Shown: positions 50,373 through 59,182 of the stretch, piece by piece
Layout of the letters: every line of letters begins with the position of its first letter
Numbering within the stretch: position 1 is the stretch's first letter
DNA from: Spirochaeta thermophila DSM 6578
GTDB taxonomy: Bacteria > Spirochaetota > Spirochaetia > Winmispirales > Winmispiraceae
DNA length: 64,000 bases
Assembly (NCBI RefSeq): GCF_000184345.1
Contig: NC_017583.1
Span: 1,674,001-1,738,000, forward strand
Reading direction: 5' to 3'
The notes under the pieces: generated by a model
Told to the model about the DNA's origin: nothing
What the model saw: only the letters and a program-made list of their open reading frames with translations
Database searches by the model: none
Position numbers and translations under genes: made by a program

Positions 50373-51790
50373 GTCGTACCTCCCATGGGAAAGTTTTGTC
50401 TCAGTTCTTCGTGGAAGGGCAACGCCCAGATGTCACGAAGAACCGCTTGTACCTGTTCGAACGACCTGGTGCGGGGATCCCTCACCAGGATCTCCTCGAA
50501 GACACGGATGTCCCGTGAGCGATAGGCCTCGAGGGCCCACTCCATGCGGAGGATACGCGGCCAGAGGTACATCTTCTTGATGCGCGGGGTGAGGTCGGGC
50601 TCGATCCTCTCGGGGTGGAGTCCTTCTCCATCCACGCGTGCAGGTATTTCCACCACCACGTCGTCGGGAATACCTTCGATGACACCCCTGTTGGGTATGT
50701 TGAGCACAAGGCGCCGGGGTGTCCCGCACTCGAGGGCCTGGATGAAGAGTATCTGCTGCTCCCCGCTGAGTCTGTCCCTGGAGAAGAGACGAGGCCAGCG
50801 TTCGGTGAGGCGGATGGTCGGGTCCGAGGCCACCTCGGATGCGAGCTCGAGCATCTTCCTCTTTCCCTCTCTCAGTTGGTCGTGGAACCTGGGGCGTTCC
50901 ACCTCGTTGTCTATACCGCCGAACTTCCCGTACCACCGTTTCTTGGTGGCGAGATCGTAGTTGTACTTCCAGGACCCGTTCCGGCAGGTGTCCCCTATGG
51001 GGAGCATCCCGTAGAAACGGTACATGTCCATCACCGCGGGGCTCATCTGCACGTCCCAGGGACTGCGAGACTCCCAGGAGGACCCCTTCTCCTCCATCCA
51101 GCGATCCAGCAACGGATAGGCGTCCTGGCCGTTGTGACGGAACCTGTTGAGCCATATCCCGTGGTTCACCCCGGCCACCTGCCAGTCCACCTCCTCGTAC
51201 GGAAGCCCAAGCTGTTCGCAGACCTCGTGGACCCCGCCGTGGCCGTGGCAGAACCCCACGGCCTTCACCGGACTCTCCCGAGTGAGGATCTGGGTGATCT
51301 CGAACACAGGGTTTCCGGTCTGAAGGATCCAGCCCTCGGGGGCGTACTTCTCCATGGTCCGCGCCACGTTGAGGGCGAGGGTGAGGTCGTAGTAGCTGCA
51401 GAAAAGGTATGTATAGGTGGAGACGAAGTTGAACTCCTGGGCGTCGATCCCCCGGTAGTAGCCGTGCTTCTCGGAGACCTCCACCACCTTCTCGTAGGCG
51501 GCGAACCCATCGCCTCCCTCGGGACGGGGATAGGCGAGGGCCGTGTTGATCACGTAGTCGGCCCCCTCCAGCGCCGCTTCGAGAGAGGTAGTTGCCTCGA
51601 TCTTCACTGGAACCTCGAGCTCTTCCATGTACCTGCGGGCGAGGACCTCGGTGGCCTCAAGTCGTTCCTCGCTTATGTCCATGAGGCTCACCACAGGACC
51701 CTTCTTCGAAAGCTCCTCGATCTTCGCGAGATCTCCCAGGAGCTGAAGCGCATACCGAACACTTCCTGCACCGACGATTGCAAGCTTCAC
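50369..51790 (-). CDS. GH4 NAD-dependent glycosidase, alpha-glucuronidase type
   Basis: A 473-residue cytosolic enzyme. Rossmann motif IVGAGSVRYA near residue 5, TGNPVFEIT near 158, and the metal-binding signature CHGHGG at 181-186. GH4 substrate groups differ in the residues after CH; the CHG form marks alpha-glucuronidases, against CHEV and CHSV for other groups. It would use NAD+ and Mn2+ to hydrolyse glucuronides. The start is GTG with AAAGGAG five bases upstream. It is the first gene of an operon with the permuted CBM protein. Confidence 0.9.
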   Translation of the reverse strand: MKLAIVGAGSVRYALQLLGDLAKIEELSKKGPVVSLMDISEERLEATEVLARRYMEELEVPVKIEATTSLEAALEGADYVINTALAYPRPEGGDGFAAYEKVVEVSEKHGYYRGIDAQEFNFVSTYTYLFCSYYDLTLALNVARTMEKYAPEGWILQTGNPVFEITQILTRESPVKAVGFCHGHGGVHEVCEQLGLPYEEVDWQVAGVNHGIWLNRFRHNGQDAYPLLDRWMEEKGSSWESRSPWDVQMSPAVMDMYRFYGMLPIGDTCRNGSWKYNYDLATKKRWYGKFGGIDNEVERPRFHDQLREGKRKMLELASEVASDPTIRLTERWPRLFSRDRLSGEQQILFIQALECGTPRRLVLNIPNRGVIEGIPDDVVVEIPARVDGEGLHPERIEPDLTPRIKKMYLWPRILRMEWALEAYRSRDIRVFEEILVRDPRTRSFEQVQAVLRDIWALPFHEELRQNFPMGGTT

Positions 51791-51878
51791 ACCATCTCCT
51801 TTCCCAAAAACACGTACCCGATATGATCTGTCATCCTATCGAGGGGACGTCTTGTCAACAGATCGTCCTTCTCGTTCG

Positions 51879-51906
51879 ATTATACCATGCCCTTCTACGC
51901 TGTCAA
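51879..51906 (-). promoter_or_regulatory. GH4 promoter
   Basis: TTGACA at 51901-51906, a 16-bp spacer and TATAAT at 51879-51884. The 80-base leader contains an inverted repeat GATCTGT/ACAGATC (51825-51831 and 51858-51864), which may be an operator or hairpin. Confidence 0.85.
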
Positions 51907-51997
51907 GAAAAATAAACCATCTTTAAAAATACCGTTGGTTATTCGCCACACGACGGGTCCAGTTCCATTCCCGCTCTATTTGAAGTATAACTATAAT

Positions 51998-52621
51998 ATG
52001 GAAAAAGATACCCTCATCCGCCTCCTCGAGCGTGAGGGGATTCACGAACGGAGGATCCTCGACGCCATCGACAAGGTCCCTCGAGAAGAGTTCGTACCCC
52101 CTGATCAACGGCAGTACGCGTACGAAAACATTCCCCTCGAGATAGGCTGGGGCCAGACCATAAGCCAGCCCTACACCGTGGCCTTCATGATCCAGTTGCT
52201 CGAGCTTATGCCGGGACACAAGGTTCTGGAAGTAGGGGGCGGCTCGGGCTACAACGCCGCCGTCATGTGGGAGGTGATGAACCACACGGGAGAGCTGTAC
52301 TCGATGGAGATCCATCCAGAGGTGTACCGGATGGGAAAGGCCAACCTCGAACGTACGGGGTACACCGACATTCGCTTCATCCTGGGGGATGGCTCGAAGG
52401 GGCTCCCGGAAGAGGCGCCCTTCGACCGCATCATCGTGACAGCCGCAGCCGAGGAGACGCCTTCCACCCTGCTCTCTCAGCTCGGAGAAGAAGGAATCCT
52501 CGTCATCCCTGTACACGTGGGCGGGGGCACGTCGGTCATGACCCGCATCCAGCGCGGGGGCGACGAGTTCCACACCACCACTCACGGCTACTTCAGGTTC
52601 GTGCCGCTCGTGACGCGGTGA
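51998..52621 (+). CDS. pcm: protein-L-isoaspartate O-methyltransferase
   Basis: A 207-residue SAM-dependent methyltransferase that repairs damaged aspartyl residues. Motifs: PREEFVPPDQRQYAYENIPL, GWGQTISQPYTVAFM, motif I VLEVGGGSGYNAAV, and PFDRIIVTAAAEETPSTLL. A long upstream frame to 51887 has no homology. The ATG at 51998 lacks a Shine-Dalgarno; a TATAAC hexamer ends six bases before it. It stands alone, divergent from GH4. Confidence 0.94.
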   Translation: MEKDTLIRLLEREGIHERRILDAIDKVPREEFVPPDQRQYAYENIPLEIGWGQTISQPYTVAFMIQLLELMPGHKVLEVGGGSGYNAAVMWEVMNHTGELYSMEIHPEVYRMGKANLERTGYTDIRFILGDGSKGLPEEAPFDRIIVTAAAEETPSTLLSQLGEEGILVIPVHVGGGTSVMTRIQRGGDEFHTTTHGYFRFVPLVTR

Positions 52622-52635
52622 GGCGGTCGGCGGGG

Positions 52636-52663
52636 TTTACATTCCGTACACATCGGCTATACT
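52636..52663 (+). promoter_or_regulatory. trmH promoter, probably leaderless
   Basis: TTTACA at 52636-52641, a 16-bp spacer and TATACT at 52658-52663, then eight bases to the ATG. No Shine-Dalgarno is present (TGAGCCCC). Transcription should start at the start codon. Confidence 0.7.
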
Positions 52664-52671
52664 TGAGCCCC

Positions 52672-53421
52672 ATGGTGCACGTCGATGACCGTTACAGGAA
52701 GGCACTCATCCTCTACCTCGCGCGGTGGGTGACGCCGAGGAGGTTCCGCAGGATGCAGGAGGTGGTGAAAGAGCGGACCCGGTACATAACCGTCGTCCTC
52801 GAAAACATCTACCATCCGCACAATGCCAATGCGGTCTTGAGGAGCGCAGAGGCCATGGGTCTACAGGATGTGCACATCGTGGAGGATGCCGTTCCCTTCA
52901 CTCCGTCGAAAGGGGTGTCAATGGGCACCGCCCGGTGGCTCTCGCTCCATCGATACCAGGATCCTCGAGTGGCGGTCAGCCGCCTCAGGGAGGAAGGCTA
53001 CCGCATCATCGCCACCACCCCGCACCGCACCCCCACTCCCGTAGACGAGTTCGATGTCACACGGGGAAAGTGCGCGTTCTTCTTCGGAGGCGAGCTTCCG
53101 GGTCTCAGTGACGCCGTGCTCGAAGCGGCAGACGAATACCTCACCATCCCCATGTACGGGTTCGTGGAGAGCCTCAACATCTCGGTGACGGCAGGAATCG
53201 TACTCCATAACGTGGTCCAGCGGCTCAGGAAGACCGACATCCCGTGGAGGCTCACGTCCTCCGAGCAGGAGGCCCTCCTCCTCTCGTGGTTGAGGAGACG
53301 GATCCCTCACCACAAGGAGCTCGAGGAAGTCTTCTGGAAAGACCCCTCCCCCTATCTGGAGGCACTCGCCTCTTCCGAAGTCCTCGGGGACTCGACGCCG
53401 GAGGAAGCCTCGTCCTCCTGA
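52672..53421 (+). CDS. trmH: tRNA (guanosine-18-2'-O)-methyltransferase, SpoU/TrmH family
   Basis: A 249-residue trefoil-knot methyltransferase. It has NIYHPHNANAVLRSAEAMG (motif 1), FFFGGELPGLSDAVL (motif 2) and IPMYGFVESLNISVTAGIVL (motif 3), in the order of TrmH, which methylates G18 of tRNA. The C-terminal tail after residue 225 is long and acidic and overlaps the convergent MFS-HEAT gene by 70 bases. The start at 52672 matches the family start; a longer frame is not supported. Confidence 0.92.
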   Translation: MVHVDDRYRKALILYLARWVTPRRFRRMQEVVKERTRYITVVLENIYHPHNANAVLRSAEAMGLQDVHIVEDAVPFTPSKGVSMGTARWLSLHRYQDPRVAVSRLREEGYRIIATTPHRTPTPVDEFDVTRGKCAFFFGGELPGLSDAVLEAADEYLTIPMYGFVESLNISVTAGIVLHNVVQRLRKTDIPWRLTSSEQEALLLSWLRRRIPHHKELEEVFWKDPSPYLEALASSEVLGDSTPEEASSS

Positions 53422-55592
53422 AACGAGACCCGGGAGAGGAGCGTGTAGCACCAGTAGAGCAGGGCGAGGGCCTCGGCCCGTCCTTCGGGGACGGGTGCCT
53501 CTTTCACGAGGTCTGCGAGTCTCCCGAGCACCGGGGTAAGCCGGGAGGTAGGCACTCCTGCGAGCACGTGCGACACCCATGCACCGATATCGGCGAACCT
53601 CCCCTCCTCCCACAAGGTGCGCAGATCCTTGCGTGCCTTCAAGAAGACATCGAGGTGACGCGCCTCGTCCAGAAGCAGGGAAAGCCCCGCTCCCTTCCTC
53701 CGGTTCTCCCTCTGATAGACAAGGGACAGAGGGGGTTCACCGTCCAACAAGTCGGCCAGGAGGGAGTGGTACGTCTGGAGAAACCCCTGCGACCGCCCCG
53801 ACGGGATCTGGAAGAAGAGATCGAACTCCCGGGGCCCCATGAGGATCCAGGCGATGACGTAGTTGAGGAGGCTCACCGGGTCCATGAACTCACGCTGTTC
53901 CCTCAAACGGTACTCCACCAGGGGGAGGAGCCCCTTCTCCCCGATCCGGGCGAGCGACTTGGCCGCGACCGAGGCGGGCCGCAGGTGATCGTTCCTGCAG
54001 ACCTCCTCGAGGAGCCTTCGGGTCTCCTCTCCGGGATAGGCCCCCAGGGCGAAGAGGGCCTCCTCCCTCACGTAGGAATCGGGGTCGGCGGCTTCCTTGA
54101 GGATGTACGGCAAGAGCGAGGGCCGGGGATGCTCGAAGAGGGCGAGGAGGATCTGCTTCTTCTCGGGAGAGAAGGGAGAGAGGAGGAGGTCCCTGAGGGT
54201 CCTGTCCGCAAGCGGACCGGGATCCTGGGTGATCCTGAAGAGGAGCACCTGCTTCTGCTGGGGGTCCTTCTCCTCCACGAGGGCATGGCTCGCGAGGAAC
54301 ACCCTGAGGTTGCGGGTGGAGAAGAGGATGGAAAGGACGTCCCGCACGCTCATCCCTCCTCCCTCCTCGAGTCCGGCCGCGAGGAAGACGAGGGTGAAAA
54401 GCCCCGCACCCATGGCGAGGAACACGAGGTCGAACCCGTCGGTCCCGGGCACGGTCCCGGAGAGGTCGGAAAGCACTCCCGCGAGGAAGCCGCTGCCCAG
54501 GGCGATGAGCGCGGTGGAGGCCGTCATGAACGAGGAGAATCCTGCGGTGTTCCCGTCGGGGATCATCTGGATGCTGATCTTGCTCACGAAAAGCCCCACC
54601 ACGCCCACGAAAAACTGAAAGGCCATGCCGACGAGGAAAAACGCCCACACCGGTGCCGAGAGCGGCATGAACACGAAGAGGAGTACGCACACCGCCGCCC
54701 CGGACGTACCGAGGATGAGGAGGGGACGAGCCCCCATCCTGTCGACGAACGGGATCATCAGCATGCCCGCGAGGGCCGAAACCACGAAGGATGCAAGGGA
54801 ATAGAGGAAGACCGTACCCTGCGAGAAGAGGAGGACCTTCCTCAGGAAAGGAACGATCATTCCCTGCAGGGTGAAGACGATGGAGGCCACCCATCTGATA
54901 GTCGTCCTCCTCCGTACCTCCCTGGTGAATGCGTAGCGAGCGGCCTCCCACAACCCGGAGGTACCGGGAGGAGGCTGGATCCGATCCCGGGAGGGGACCT
55001 GCCAGTAGTAGTACGCTGCGAGGGAGTTCATCACCACCCCGAGGCTGAGGAGGAAGAGGAGCTCATACGGGTGCGGGAACGGGAGGTAGGTGACGGCCAC
55101 GAAACTGATGACCTGTGAGAGGGCCCCGGTGATCTGGAAACGGATATTGAGGGAGGAGATGAACTCACCCAGCTCGTGACTCGGAGCCACCCTCTTCTGG
55201 ACCGTCTCCTGCATCGCGATCCCGACTATCCGGGCGACGCAGAAGAGGGTATAGAGCACGAGGATGAGGAGGACCGCCCCCCTTCCGGAAGTGAGGAGGA
55301 GGAACCAGTACCCGAGACCGGTGGCCCCCCGAATCCACCACGCCACCGCCCACACCTTCCCCATGGGGAGCCCCTCGAGGAGACGGGGGACGAAGAGGAG
55401 CGCGAGCCCCGCCACGTTGATCACGGAGGAGAGGTACCCGAGCTCCAGGTTGGTGGCGCCATAGGAGATGGCGAGCAACGAGATGACGGTGGACCCCAGG
55501 AAGGAGAAACCGAGACCGTTGAAGAGGGAGCCCTGCAGGTAGGCCCATCTCCCCTTCCTTCGTTCCTGGGGGGTGAGATACTGCGTCCTCAT
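53352..55592 (-). CDS. MFS transporter fused to HEAT-repeat domain
   Basis: A 746-residue protein. Residues about 20-430 form twelve TM helices of a major-facilitator type (QGSLFNGLGFSFLGSTVISL, MIPFVDRMGARPLLILGTSG). After EEGGGMSVRDVLSILFSTRN a soluble region of about 300 residues contains HEAT-like repeats (PSLLPYILKEAADPDSYVRE, EALFALGAYPGEETRRLLEE). Fusion to a cytosolic repeat domain suggests coupling to another protein or a lipid-flipping role. The ATG lies eight bases after TATAGT with no strong Shine-Dalgarno. Substrate unknown. Confidence 0.85.
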   Translation of the reverse strand: MRTQYLTPQERRKGRWAYLQGSLFNGLGFSFLGSTVISLLAISYGATNLELGYLSSVINVAGLALLFVPRLLEGLPMGKVWAVAWWIRGATGLGYWFLLLTSGRGAVLLILVLYTLFCVARIVGIAMQETVQKRVAPSHELGEFISSLNIRFQITGALSQVISFVAVTYLPFPHPYELLFLLSLGVVMNSLAAYYYWQVPSRDRIQPPPGTSGLWEAARYAFTREVRRRTTIRWVASIVFTLQGMIVPFLRKVLLFSQGTVFLYSLASFVVSALAGMLMIPFVDRMGARPLLILGTSGAAVCVLLFVFMPLSAPVWAFFLVGMAFQFFVGVVGLFVSKISIQMIPDGNTAGFSSFMTASTALIALGSGFLAGVLSDLSGTVPGTDGFDLVFLAMGAGLFTLVFLAAGLEEGGGMSVRDVLSILFSTRNLRVFLASHALVEEKDPQQKQVLLFRITQDPGPLADRTLRDLLLSPFSPEKKQILLALFEHPRPSLLPYILKEAADPDSYVREEALFALGAYPGEETRRLLEEVCRNDHLRPASVAAKSLARIGEKGLLPLVEYRLREQREFMDPVSLLNYVIAWILMGPREFDLFFQIPSGRSQGFLQTYHSLLADLLDGEPPLSLVYQRENRRKGAGLSLLLDEARHLDVFLKARKDLRTLWEEGRFADIGAWVSHVLAGVPTSRLTPVLGRLADLVKEAPVPEGRAEALALLYWCYTLLSRVSFQEDEASSGVESPRTSEEASASR

Positions 55593-55600
55593 GGACCACC

Positions 55601-55629
55601 ACTATACATCATTCGAATCCCGTATACAA
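55601..55629 (-). promoter_or_regulatory. MFS-HEAT promoter, probably leaderless
   Basis: TTGTAT at 55624-55629, a 17-bp spacer and TATAGT at 55601-55606, then eight bases to the ATG at 55592. Confidence 0.65.
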
Positions 55630-55648
55630 TTGCAGGTATGGTCTGGTC

Positions 55649-55678
55649 TTGTACAAGAGACCGATTTATACGTATGCT
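55649..55678 (+). promoter_or_regulatory. DUF1820 gene promoter
   Basis: TTGTAC at 55649-55654, an 18-bp spacer and TATGCT at 55673-55678. Confidence 0.45.
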
Positions 55679-55722
55679 GTACTCCCGGCCATGCGAAGAC
55701 CGACAGGTGAAGGAGCGTGAGC

Positions 55723-56049
55723 GTGTCGATCTACAGGGTGCACATCCAGTGGAAGGACAAGGAGCTGGTGGTAGAGGCCAGGAGTCTCGACCTCACCCAC
55801 CCCTACTTCGTCTCGATCAAGGACATCCTCCTTCCCGAAGAGAGTTCCCTCATCATCAACCCGCAGGCCGACGAGGTGCGGAAACTCATCGGTGACGCCC
55901 ACCACCTCATGTTCCCTTTCCAGAAGGTGACCCTCATCGAGGAACTCGACGAGAAGAAGACCCGCGGGCCTAAGATCAAGGCCTTCCCGGTCACGGGCGA
56001 GGGTGTGGACGAGGAGGACGGAGGACCGGGTGATCCCAAGGACGGCTGA
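55723..56049 (+). CDS. DUF1820 family protein
   Basis: A 108-residue protein beginning MSIYRVHIQWKDKELVVEAR, with HPYFVSIKDILLPEES and NPQADEVRKLIGDAHHLMFPFQKVTLIEE, the pattern of DUF1820. The C-terminal 30 residues are acidic and disordered (EGVDEEDGGPGDPKDG). The second of two in-frame GTG codons was chosen because AAGGAG lies seven bases before it. It is convergent with htpX with no gap. Function unknown. Confidence 0.82.
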   Translation: MSIYRVHIQWKDKELVVEARSLDLTHPYFVSIKDILLPEESSLIINPQADEVRKLIGDAHHLMFPFQKVTLIEELDEKKTRGPKIKAFPVTGEGVDEEDGGPGDPKDG

Positions 56050-56904
56050 TCACGCACGCAACGAGAGGAGCCTCCTAATCCGCTCCTCGGTGGGCGGGTG
56101 TGAGAGGAAGAGCGAGTGCTCCCGCTCGAGTCGTCTGAGACTGCGGCCGAAGGGGAAGAGGGCCCCAAGGATGTCGTAGCGAGGGCTCGTGATGCGGTAG
56201 AGGGCCATCGCAAGGCCCTGGGGATCGCCGGTGAGCTCCGCGGCGGTGAGGTCGGCCTGGAACTCACGGGTGCGTTGGATCGCGAGGGCGAGGAGCAGGC
56301 TCAGGATGGGCGAGGCTACCATAAAGAGGAAGAAGCTCAAGGGCTGAACCTGACGGGCGAAGAGGAGGAAGGGAAAGAAGAAGACGAGGAGGACCCAGCC
56401 GGCCTGGGAGACCATCTCGGTGAACTGACGGATGATCTCCACCATCCTGAAGAGGGTGAGGTCTCCATTGCGGATGTGCGCGATCTCATGCGCGAGTACA
56501 CCGGCGAGCTCGCGGGGGGGAAGGGAGGAGAGGAGGGTGTCGGTGACCACAATGACGGGACGTTCGGCAGGGCCTGTGGTGAGGGCGTTCATGAGCGGCG
56601 AAGGGACGAGGTAGAGCTGAGGAGCCTGAGGGATGCCTGCACGCTCCGAGAGGGTGTCCACAAGGCGATACACTTCAGGGGCCTCCCAACGGGAGAGCGG
56701 GCGCGCATTCGCCGGGATGAAGTAGGCGTCTCTCGACAGGCGTACCATGAGGTAGATGAGCCCTCCGATGAGAAAGAGTCCCAGTCCGGAGAGCCCCAAA
56801 ATGGTGCGCGCCGAGAGGTAGAGGAGGACACCGAGGAGGGCGAGGAGGCCTGCACTCTTGAAAAAAAGGAGCATCTTTTCTCTCACGACCATGTCCCTGG
56901 GCAT
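56050..56904 (-). CDS. htpX: HtpX-like M48 zinc metalloprotease
   Basis: A 284-residue inner-membrane protease. Two N-terminal TM helices (residues 14-55), NARPLSRWEAPEVYRLVDTL, NALTTGPAERPVIVVTDTLL and the zinc site GVLAHEIAHIRNGD (H139, E140, H143), two further TM helices, then REFQADLTAAELTGD with the third ligand. HtpX degrades misfolded membrane proteins. GGAGAAGG precedes ATG at 56904, preferred to the longer frame. Confidence 0.93.
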   Translation of the reverse strand: MPRDMVVREKMLLFFKSAGLLALLGVLLYLSARTILGLSGLGLFLIGGLIYLMVRLSRDAYFIPANARPLSRWEAPEVYRLVDTLSERAGIPQAPQLYLVPSPLMNALTTGPAERPVIVVTDTLLSSLPPRELAGVLAHEIAHIRNGDLTLFRMVEIIRQFTEMVSQAGWVLLVFFFPFLLFARQVQPLSFFLFMVASPILSLLLALAIQRTREFQADLTAAELTGDPQGLAMALYRITSPRYDILGALFPFGRSLRRLEREHSLFLSHPPTEERIRRLLSLRA

Positions 56905-57017
56905 TGTACCTTCTCCAGTAAAGAAGATACCCACGGACCGTCCCATCGAACACCCCTTGCAGAGAAAAGGAAAGGTCGGCACCATACTGAGCAGTTCCCT
57001 GTACCGAGGAGGAGGCC

Positions 57018-57287
57018 ATGGAAATAGAGGTGAAGAGGCTTACGGAAGAGGAGATAGAACGGCGGGGCATCCGCTCGTGGCCTGTCTGGAGCTGTGGGGT
57101 CGAGCGCTTCCCTTGGATCTACGATGAGGATGAGGAGTGCCTCATCCTCGAAGGCCGGGTCATTGTGGAGACGCCCGATGGGAAGAAGGTGGAGATCAAG
57201 GCTGGCGACTTCGTGAGGTTTCCGAAAGGTCTTTCCTGTATATGGGACGTGAAGGAGCCCATTAGAAAGCACTACCTGCTGGGATAA
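57018..57287 (+). CDS. small cupin protein
   Basis: An 89-residue single-domain cupin: ERFPWIYDEDEECLILEGRV, VETPDGKKVEIKAGDFVRFP and GLSCIWDVKEPIRKHYLLG. This is the short DUF861/(S)-ureidoglycine-aminohydrolase-like cupin type (W-x-Y/W-x-E-x-E-x-x-x-I-L-E-G). GAGGAGG lies two bases before the ATG. Metal and substrate are unknown. Confidence 0.85.
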   Translation: MEIEVKRLTEEEIERRGIRSWPVWSCGVERFPWIYDEDEECLILEGRVIVETPDGKKVEIKAGDFVRFPKGLSCIWDVKEPIRKHYLLG

Positions 57288-57290
57288 GGA

Positions 57291-57313
57291 AAGCCGGGCG
57301 TGATGCCCGGCCC
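57291..57313 (-). terminator. terminator of glnS
   Basis: GCCGGGC (57293-57299), loop GTGAT, GCCCGGC (57305-57311); read leftward it is followed by TTTCCTT. It lies between the convergent cupin and glnS genes. Confidence 0.75.
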
Positions 57314-57321
57314 TGTGTGTA

Positions 57322-59025
57322 TCAGCCCTGCTCCATCCGTCGCTTGATACGTTCCCACTCGTCTTTGAGTGTGACGGTACGGTTGAACACGAGCCGCTCA
57401 GGGGTGGAGTATTTTGAGTCGAGGCAGAAGTAGCCCTTGCGGAGAAACTGGTAATTCTCTCCTGCCTCCACGTGTTCGAGCGAGGGCTCGAGCACCGCAT
57501 CTTCCAGTATCACGAGGGAATCGGGGTTGATGTAGTCCAGGAATGTCTTGCCCTCCTCCACGTCGGTGGGGTCCTCTTTGGTGAAGAGCCTGTCGTACAG
57601 CCGCACCTGGGCCCTGAAGCCGTGGCGAGCCGAGACCCAGTGGAGGGTGGCTTTCACCTTCCGGTCGCTTCTCCGTCCTCCGCTCCTGGTCTCGGGATCA
57701 TACGTGCAGCGAATCTCCACGATGTTGCCCGCCTCATCCTTCACCACTTCCTCGCACCGGATGATGTAGGCGTGCTTGAGTCGCACCTCCCTTCCTGGAG
57801 CGAGGCGGTAGTATTTCGGCGGCGGATCCTCCATGAAGTCCTCGCGCTCGATGTAGAGCTCACGACAGAAGGGGATGAGTCTGGTACCGGCGGAAGGATC
57901 CTCGGGGTTGTTCTCGGCCTCGAGCCACTCCACCTGGTCTTCAGGATAGTTGGTGATAACGAGTTTCACCGGCTCGAGCACGGCCATGCGTCGGGGCGCG
58001 GTCTTGTTGAGCTCCTCTCGGATCACGGCCTCGAGGAAGGCCATGTCCACCACGCTCTCCACCTTGGAGACACCTATGCGATAACAGAAGGTACGGATGC
58101 TCGATGGGGTGAACCCCCGCCGCCTCAGGCCGGCGATGGTGGGAAGTCTGGGGTCGTCCCATCCGTCCACGTGGCCCTCCTGGACCAGTTGCGTGAGAAG
58201 GCGCTTGCTCATCACGGTGTGGGTGAGATTGAGACGTGCAAACTCTATCTGCTTGGGGTGCGGGAGATCGGGGATCTGGTCGAGGAACCAGTCGTAGAGC
58301 GGCCTGTGCACCTCGAACTCGAGGGTACAGATCGAATGCGTGATGCCCTCGAAGGCATCCTCGAGTCCGTGGGCCCAGTCGTAGGTGGGATAGATGCACC
58401 ACCTGTCGCCCTGACGGTAGTGGGAGACCTTCCTGATGCGGTACATCACGGGGTCACGAAGGTGCATGTTGGGAGAGGACATGTCGATCTTGGCCCGCAG
58501 GACGCACTCCCCCTCCTCGAACTCGCCCCTGCGCATCTTCTCGAAGAGCTCGAGGTTCTCCTCCACGCTCCGGTCCCGGTAGGGGCTCGGGATACCCGGC
58601 TCGGTGGGCACCCCTCGCATCCTGCTTATCTCTTCAGGGGTCGAATGATCCACGTAGGCCTTGCCCTCTTTGATGAGCCGGACCGCGAGCTCGTACATCC
58701 GGTCGAAGTAGTCGGAGGCGAAGTAGAGCCTGTCCCCCCAGTCGAAGCCGAGCCAACGCACGTCCTCCATGATGGCCCGCACGTACTCCTCGGTCTCCTT
58801 CTCGGGATTGGTGTCGTCGAACCTGAGGTTGCAGGTGCCCCCGTACTTCTCGGCGAGGGAGAAGTTGAGGACGATGGACTTCGCATGGCCTATGTGGAGA
58901 TAGCCGTTCGGCTCGGGGGGGAAGCGTGTATGTACCGTGGTGCACCACCCGGTCTCCAGGTCCTTTCGGATGATATCGTCTATGAAGTTGTCGGGCATGG
59001 TCTCTCGTACCGGCTCAGGCGACAT
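57322..59025 (-). CDS. glnS: glutaminyl-tRNA synthetase
   Basis: A 567-residue class I synthetase. HIGH motif [16 protein letters not shown] at residues 35-50, [31 protein letters not shown], and the KMSKS equivalent VMSKRLL. The C-terminal anticodon-binding beta-barrels are complete ([20 protein letters not shown]). ATG at 59025 has AAGGAG five bases upstream. Presence of GlnRS is typical of some spirochaetes. Single gene. Confidence 0.97.
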   Translation of the reverse strand: MSPEPVRETMPDNFIDDIIRKDLETGWCTTVHTRFPPEPNGYLHIGHAKSIVLNFSLAEKYGGTCNLRFDDTNPEKETEEYVRAIMEDVRWLGFDWGDRLYFASDYFDRMYELAVRLIKEGKAYVDHSTPEEISRMRGVPTEPGIPSPYRDRSVEENLELFEKMRRGEFEEGECVLRAKIDMSSPNMHLRDPVMYRIRKVSHYRQGDRWCIYPTYDWAHGLEDAFEGITHSICTLEFEVHRPLYDWFLDQIPDLPHPKQIEFARLNLTHTVMSKRLLTQLVQEGHVDGWDDPRLPTIAGLRRRGFTPSSIRTFCYRIGVSKVESVVDMAFLEAVIREELNKTAPRRMAVLEPVKLVITNYPEDQVEWLEAENNPEDPSAGTRLIPFCRELYIEREDFMEDPPPKYYRLAPGREVRLKHAYIIRCEEVVKDEAGNIVEIRCTYDPETRSGGRRSDRKVKATLHWVSARHGFRAQVRLYDRLFTKEDPTDVEEGKTFLDYINPDSLVILEDAVLEPSLEHVEAGENYQFLRKGYFCLDSKYSTPERLVFNRTVTLKDEWERIKRRMEQG

Positions 59026-59059
59026 AGCGGCTCCTTGTGTGAGGAGATATACGGGTGCA

Positions 59060-59088
59060 AGAGTAGCCTGAAGGAAGAGAAGTGACAA
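59060..59088 (-). promoter_or_regulatory. glnS promoter
   Basis: TTGTCA at 59083-59088, a 17-bp spacer and TACTCT at 59060-59065. Leader about 30 bases. Confidence 0.55.
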
Positions 59089-59111
59089 GGGGAAAGTGAC
59101 TTCAAATACAT

Positions 59112-59140
59112 ACGACAGATGTACGGATTCATGGTATACT
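59112..59140 (+). promoter_or_regulatory. SDR-ALDH operon promoter
   Basis: ACGACA at 59112-59117, a 17-bp spacer and TATACT at 59135-59140. The leader is about 36 bases with GGGAGG before the ATG. Confidence 0.5.
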
Positions 59141-59182
59141 ATGTTCCTATCGTGACGAACGTGACGAAGGGAGGAACGGCAC

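Noticed and set aside
53244-55118. A 620-codon Glu/Gly-rich frame antisense to the MFS-HEAT gene
   Set aside because: Composition is that of a shadow frame, and the minus strand has clear membrane helices.
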